From CAIMMJ01 sp037131955 (GTDB lineage: Bacteria; Bacteroidota; Bacteroidia; UBA4408), in the NCBI GenBank assembly GCA_037131955.1, contig JBAXQC010000043.1:1-25398 (forward strand): a DNA stretch of 25,398 bases. Direction: 5' to 3'. This document shows, one piece after another, positions 22,354 to 25,398 of this stretch (position 1 is the stretch's first letter; every line of letters starts with the position of its first letter). The notes under the pieces are model-generated. The model was not told where the DNA came from, made no database searches, and was given only the letters and a program-made list of their open reading frames with translations. The position numbers were made by a program, and so were the translations under genes.

Positions 22354-24152
22354 TCTCTAAATTTTATTTGACTTTCGTTTATGTTTTCAATCTCTTTAAT
22401 TACATTCTTTCTTGTTCGTTCATACAATACGGTTGTGCCTGAACTTTTTATTGATTTTTTATCTCTTAAAAGTTCTATTTCATAAAGTTTTCCTGCATTT
22501 GGTTTTGTTAACTCTTCTAACTTTTCAATTGCATTTTGTTCTGTTATTTTTATACCATTTAAGGAAACAATTACATCGTTGGTTTTAAGGGATAAAGGAT
22601 TGTTAACTTGATCAACACCATAAACGTAAATACCATCTGCGCTGGGTTCATAGTATAAATTGTTTTTGCCTAAACCGCTCACAGTATCTTTTTCTTCTTT
22701 AATAAATGTATATCCTATTTTCTGGAAGTATTCTTGATAGGGCAATTCTTTGATACCTTGAACATAATCCATTAAAAAAGATTTTATTGCAGGATAAGAA
22801 TGTTCGGCTATTATATCAAACAGAGCAGAATCGGCAAAACTTTTATTTGGGCCATATAAAGCAGAAAGCTCTAGCATCAAATCTTTTAAATTTTTCTTTC
22901 CTTCGCTCATCTCATTTAATTTTATGTCAAGCAAAAATGCTATTACAGCTCCTTTTTCATAAACGTTAGCATAAGAAGGTTTAAACTCATCTTGTAAAAT
23001 TTTACTACTCATTTCGGTAAAAGAATGGTTAGGATAATTATCTGCTTCAATCATTTTGGAGCGAATAATTTCCACAAATCTTTTTTGAGTAATTAAACCT
23101 CCCTTTTCTTGAACCAAGTGAGCAAAATATTCTGTTATTCCTTCGTACATCCATAAATGTTTAGACATTTTAGGCGATTGAAAATCAAAATTCTGAATTT
23201 CTTCTGAGTGAATGTTTAACGGAGTTAGAATATGAAAAAACTCGTGAGAGGATACGTCTCTTACCATGTGTTTTATAGATGTTGTATCTTTTTGCTCAAT
23301 TAAAAAATAAAAAGAAGAATAGTTGTGTTCTAAAGCACCAAGTCCACCATCTCCTCTTGTCTTTTTGTTTGATGGGTCAGAAAAATAATACAAAAACTGA
23401 TAGTTTTTTACAGGGAGCTTTCCAAAGAAATCTTTCAAACTAAAAGTCAAAGGCTTCATGCTATTTGCAACAACTTGTGCATTTACAATATCATTTTCAG
23501 AAAATATAGAAAACCCAATTTTTGAATCACCGGCATAAAAAGAGGTTGTATCTGCTCTGCAATACAACATTGGCGAATCAATCAATTCATTGTAATCTTT
23601 AATCAAATAAGTGTCGTTTCCTTTTGTTATAGTTTTTGTGGTTACTGAAGTACTGCCAAATAAATTTTCTGGATAACTGATCTTTAATTCAAATGGTAAT
23701 TTAGATTTGCTTTGAACATATCCAACAATACCTGAAAAATTTAATACATAAACTTTCCCTTCGTTAAAATATGTTCCTGCCGGTTGAAAAATATAATTGG
23801 TACTTTTCTTTTCTTGCCAAGTATCTTTTACCCAATACTCAAGGTATTTTACTTGTTTGTTTTTTTTAAACGAAAAGGTATTTGTGTTTTCCCTTTTAAA
23901 CGAAACTTTTTTCCCTCTTGAATCTTCTGCTCTAAATTTAGAAACTACTCTTCCAAAATCATACCTGGCATAAGTTCCAGGGATTATTGCCGGAAAACAA
24001 AACACATCTTCATTAGATAAACTATCGGGTAATTGAACCCTTACTTTAATTCCTTTGCTGCTAACTTTTTTCAAATCAATTTCTACTTTGTAAGCTTGTT
24101 GAGAAAAGGAAACAAAATGCACAAACAAAAAAAACACAAATAATTTACGCAT
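22338..24152 (-). CDS. M61-family metallopeptidase with C-terminal PDZ domain
   Basis: A 604-residue exported protein. A signal peptide (LFVFFLFVHFVSFSQQ, 4-19) is followed by a beta-rich N-terminal domain. The peptidase domain has HEFFH (303-307) as the zinc motif and Glu337 in MYEGITEYFAH as the third ligand, matching the glycyl aminopeptidase family M61. A PDZ-like segment lies at about 500-585 (SLKTNDVIVSLNGIKITEQN). Length and domain order are normal for Bacteroidota relatives. It probably trims peptides in the periplasm. It is the first gene of the minus-strand operon, with its promoter in the 75-nt gap shared with divergent pth. Confidence 0.92.
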   Translation of the reverse strand: MRKLFVFFLFVHFVSFSQQAYKVEIDLKKVSSKGIKVRVQLPDSLSNEDVFCFPAIIPGTYARYDFGRVVSKFRAEDSRGKKVSFKRENTNTFSFKKNKQVKYLEYWVKDTWQEKKSTNYIFQPAGTYFNEGKVYVLNFSGIVGYVQSKSKLPFELKISYPENLFGSTSVTTKTITKGNDTYLIKDYNELIDSPMLYCRADTTSFYAGDSKIGFSIFSENDIVNAQVVANSMKPLTFSLKDFFGKLPVKNYQFLYYFSDPSNKKTRGDGGLGALEHNYSSFYFLIEQKDTTSIKHMVRDVSSHEFFHILTPLNIHSEEIQNFDFQSPKMSKHLWMYEGITEYFAHLVQEKGGLITQKRFVEIIRSKMIEADNYPNHSFTEMSSKILQDEFKPSYANVYEKGAVIAFLLDIKLNEMSEGKKNLKDLMLELSALYGPNKSFADSALFDIIAEHSYPAIKSFLMDYVQGIKELPYQEYFQKIGYTFIKEEKDTVSGLGKNNLYYEPSADGIYVYGVDQVNNPLSLKTNDVIVSLNGIKITEQNAIEKLEELTKPNAGKLYEIELLRDKKSIKSSGTTVLYERTRKNVIKEIENINESQIKFREWMLE

Positions 24153-24227
24153 GATTGTTTCTGTTTTGAAAAATAAATTAGTTTTTTTGAACTTTAATTT
24201 AGGATAAAAAAAGTAAAAAAAATTGGA

Positions 24228-24794
24228 ATGGCAAAGTTTTTAATTGTAGGGCTCGGAAACATTGGAGAAGAATATTTAAACACCCGTCATAATATTGGAT
24301 TCTTAGTAGCAGATTTTATTGCTAAAAAATTTGATGTTTCATTTAAAATAGATCGATTGGCAATGGTATCGGAGTTTAAGCATAAATCGCATGTATTTGT
24401 TTTAGTTAAGCCCACCACTTATATGAACTTAAGCGGAAAGGCTCTTCAATACTGGATGACCAAAGAAAAAATTCTAATGGAAAATATTCTTGTAGTAACA
24501 GATGATTTAGCCCTGCCATTTGGCACACTCAGACTAAAAGGGAAAGGTAGCGATGGAGGACACAACGGACTAAAAGACATTCAAATTGTATTAAACACCA
24601 CAAATTATTCGAGATTGCGGTTCGGCATTGGCAATGAATTTAACAAAGGAAGTCAAGTGAATTATGTTTTAGGTAAATGGGACAAAGAAGAAGAAAGCAA
24701 GCTCCAAGAACGCACAGAAAAAGCGGCTGAGGTGTGTTTGGCTTTTGGAACAATTGGGCTTCAATTAACAATGACAAACTTCAATGGAAAGTAA
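24228..24794 (+). CDS. pth: Peptidyl-tRNA hydrolase
   Basis: A 188-residue enzyme that frees tRNA from peptidyl-tRNA dropped by ribosomes. LIVGLGNIGEEYLNTRHNIG (5-24) includes Asn11 and the catalytic His21. VKPTTYMNLSGKAL and VVTDDLALPFGTLRLKGKGS follow, then GGHNGLKDI, which carries the conserved Asn. Length is typical. The TAA stop shares one base with the ATG of the next gene. Confidence 0.96.
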   Translation: MAKFLIVGLGNIGEEYLNTRHNIGFLVADFIAKKFDVSFKIDRLAMVSEFKHKSHVFVLVKPTTYMNLSGKALQYWMTKEKILMENILVVTDDLALPFGTLRLKGKGSDGGHNGLKDIQIVLNTTNYSRLRFGIGNEFNKGSQVNYVLGKWDKEEESKLQERTEKAAEVCLAFGTIGLQLTMTNFNGK

Positions 24795-25398
24795 TGATTG
24801 ATACACATACACATCTCTATGTAAAAGAATTTAAAGAAGACATAGACCAACAAATTGCTAAGGCAAAAAAAGCTGGAATACATTATTTTTTATTGCCAAA
24901 CATCGACATTGAATCTATAGATGATTTGCATCAATTAGTAAAAAACAATCCCGAATGTTGTTTTGCCATGATGGGCTTGCATCCATGCTCCGTTTTTGAA
25001 AATTACAAAGAAGATTTAACTAAAATTCATGCCTATTTAGTCAACGGAAATTACATTGGTGTTGGAGAAATAGGTTTAGATTTTTACTGGGATAAAACAT
25101 TTATTCCACAACAAGAAGATGCATTTATAACCCAACTAGAGTGGGCAAAGGATTTAAATTTACCTGTTTCTATTCATTGTAGAGAATCTCTTTCCAGAAG
25201 TATAGAGATTATTGAATCAACTAATTTAAAATCATTCTTACAATCCAATCATCAAAAAGGTGTTTTTCATTGTTTTGGAGGAACCATTGAACAAGCAAAA
25301 AAAGTAATTGATTGGGGGTTTAAAATTGGCATTGGAGGGGTTGTTACATTTAAAAATGGAGGCTTAGAACCACTAATTTCTGAGATAAGCTTAGAGCA
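24794..25398 (+). CDS. TatD-family metal-dependent hydrolase (partial, C-terminus off the right edge)
   Basis: The ATG at 24794 overlaps the pth stop by one base (TAATG) and the frame is open to the window end, giving 201 codons. It begins MIDTHTHLYV with the HxH metal motif (His5, His7). Further metal-binding positions are seen in GVGEIGLDFYW (Glu), SIHCRES (His) and FHCFGGT (His). This is the amidohydrolase-fold TatD/YcfH pattern, used for DNA 3' end repair or related nuclease work. Only the last part is missing. Confidence 0.93.
   Translation, partial: MIDTHTHLYVKEFKEDIDQQIAKAKKAGIHYFLLPNIDIESIDDLHQLVKNNPECCFAMMGLHPCSVFENYKEDLTKIHAYLVNGNYIGVGEIGLDFYWDKTFIPQQEDAFITQLEWAKDLNLPVSIHCRESLSRSIEIIESTNLKSFLQSNHQKGVFHCFGGTIEQAKKVIDWGFKIGIGGVVTFKNGGLEPLISEISLE

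Noticed and set aside
1..25398. Search for insertion sequences, CRISPR arrays or prophage genes.
   Set aside because: No transposase, integrase or phage-like frame, no terminal inverted repeats and no regularly spaced repeats were seen.

Overview
The window comes from a low-GC member of the Bacteroidota, probably a flavobacterium-like or sphingobacterium-like lineage; I cannot place it more finely. The evidence is an atpBEFHAG operon without atpD/atpC, several TAnnTTTG-type -7 promoter elements, little sign of Shine-Dalgarno sites, and typical families of the phylum (M61 peptidase with PDZ, DUF2461, SiaC/DUF1987, nSTAND1).

Layout. (1) 1-3049, minus strand: a compact three-gene cassette encoding a SiaC-like phosphoprotein, a protein with two divergent TIR/DUF4062-like halves, and a large membrane-anchored nSTAND1 NTPase that runs off the left edge. 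(2) 3189-3260, plus strand: tRNA-Arg(CCG). (3) 3415-8484, plus strand: F1Fo ATP synthase genes a, c, b, delta, alpha and gamma, closed by a clear terminator. A long bulged hairpin lies between atpE and atpF. (4) 8651-9375, minus strand: a HEPN/MNT nucleotidyltransferase pair. (5) 9590-10837, minus strand: odhB (2-oxoglutarate dehydrogenase E2) without its E1 partner. (6) 11262-19834, plus strand: a nine-gene run with gaps of 18 nt or less, or overlaps. It encodes an ECF sigma factor, a small one-TM protein, a PqqD-like chaperone, an ATP-grasp ligase, a fold-III PLP decarboxylase, a urea-transporter-like membrane domain fused to an M23 peptidase, an outer-membrane beta-barrel candidate, a secreted TPR protein and an HTH regulator. 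(7) 19840-24152, minus strand: an operon of M61 peptidase, DUF2461 protein, coaD and a cysteine-less TlpA-like thioredoxin-fold protein. (8) 24228-25398, plus strand: pth and the start of a tatD-family nuclease gene.

The best candidate for an undescribed system is region 6. PqqD, ATP-grasp and decarboxylase together look like an enzyme set that ligates and decarboxylates an amino acid or peptide-like substrate. The UT-M23 fusion, barrel and TPR protein look like an envelope arm that releases or moves a small amide or peptide. An ECF sigma factor with a possible membrane anti-sigma factor, plus an HTH protein at the far end, would control it. No radical SAM enzyme and no precursor peptide gene is visible. 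The second candidate is region 1, which joins a SiaC-type phospho-switch protein to TIR-like and STAND proteins. That suggests a regulated signalling or defence module. Both functional readings are inference from domain content and gene order.
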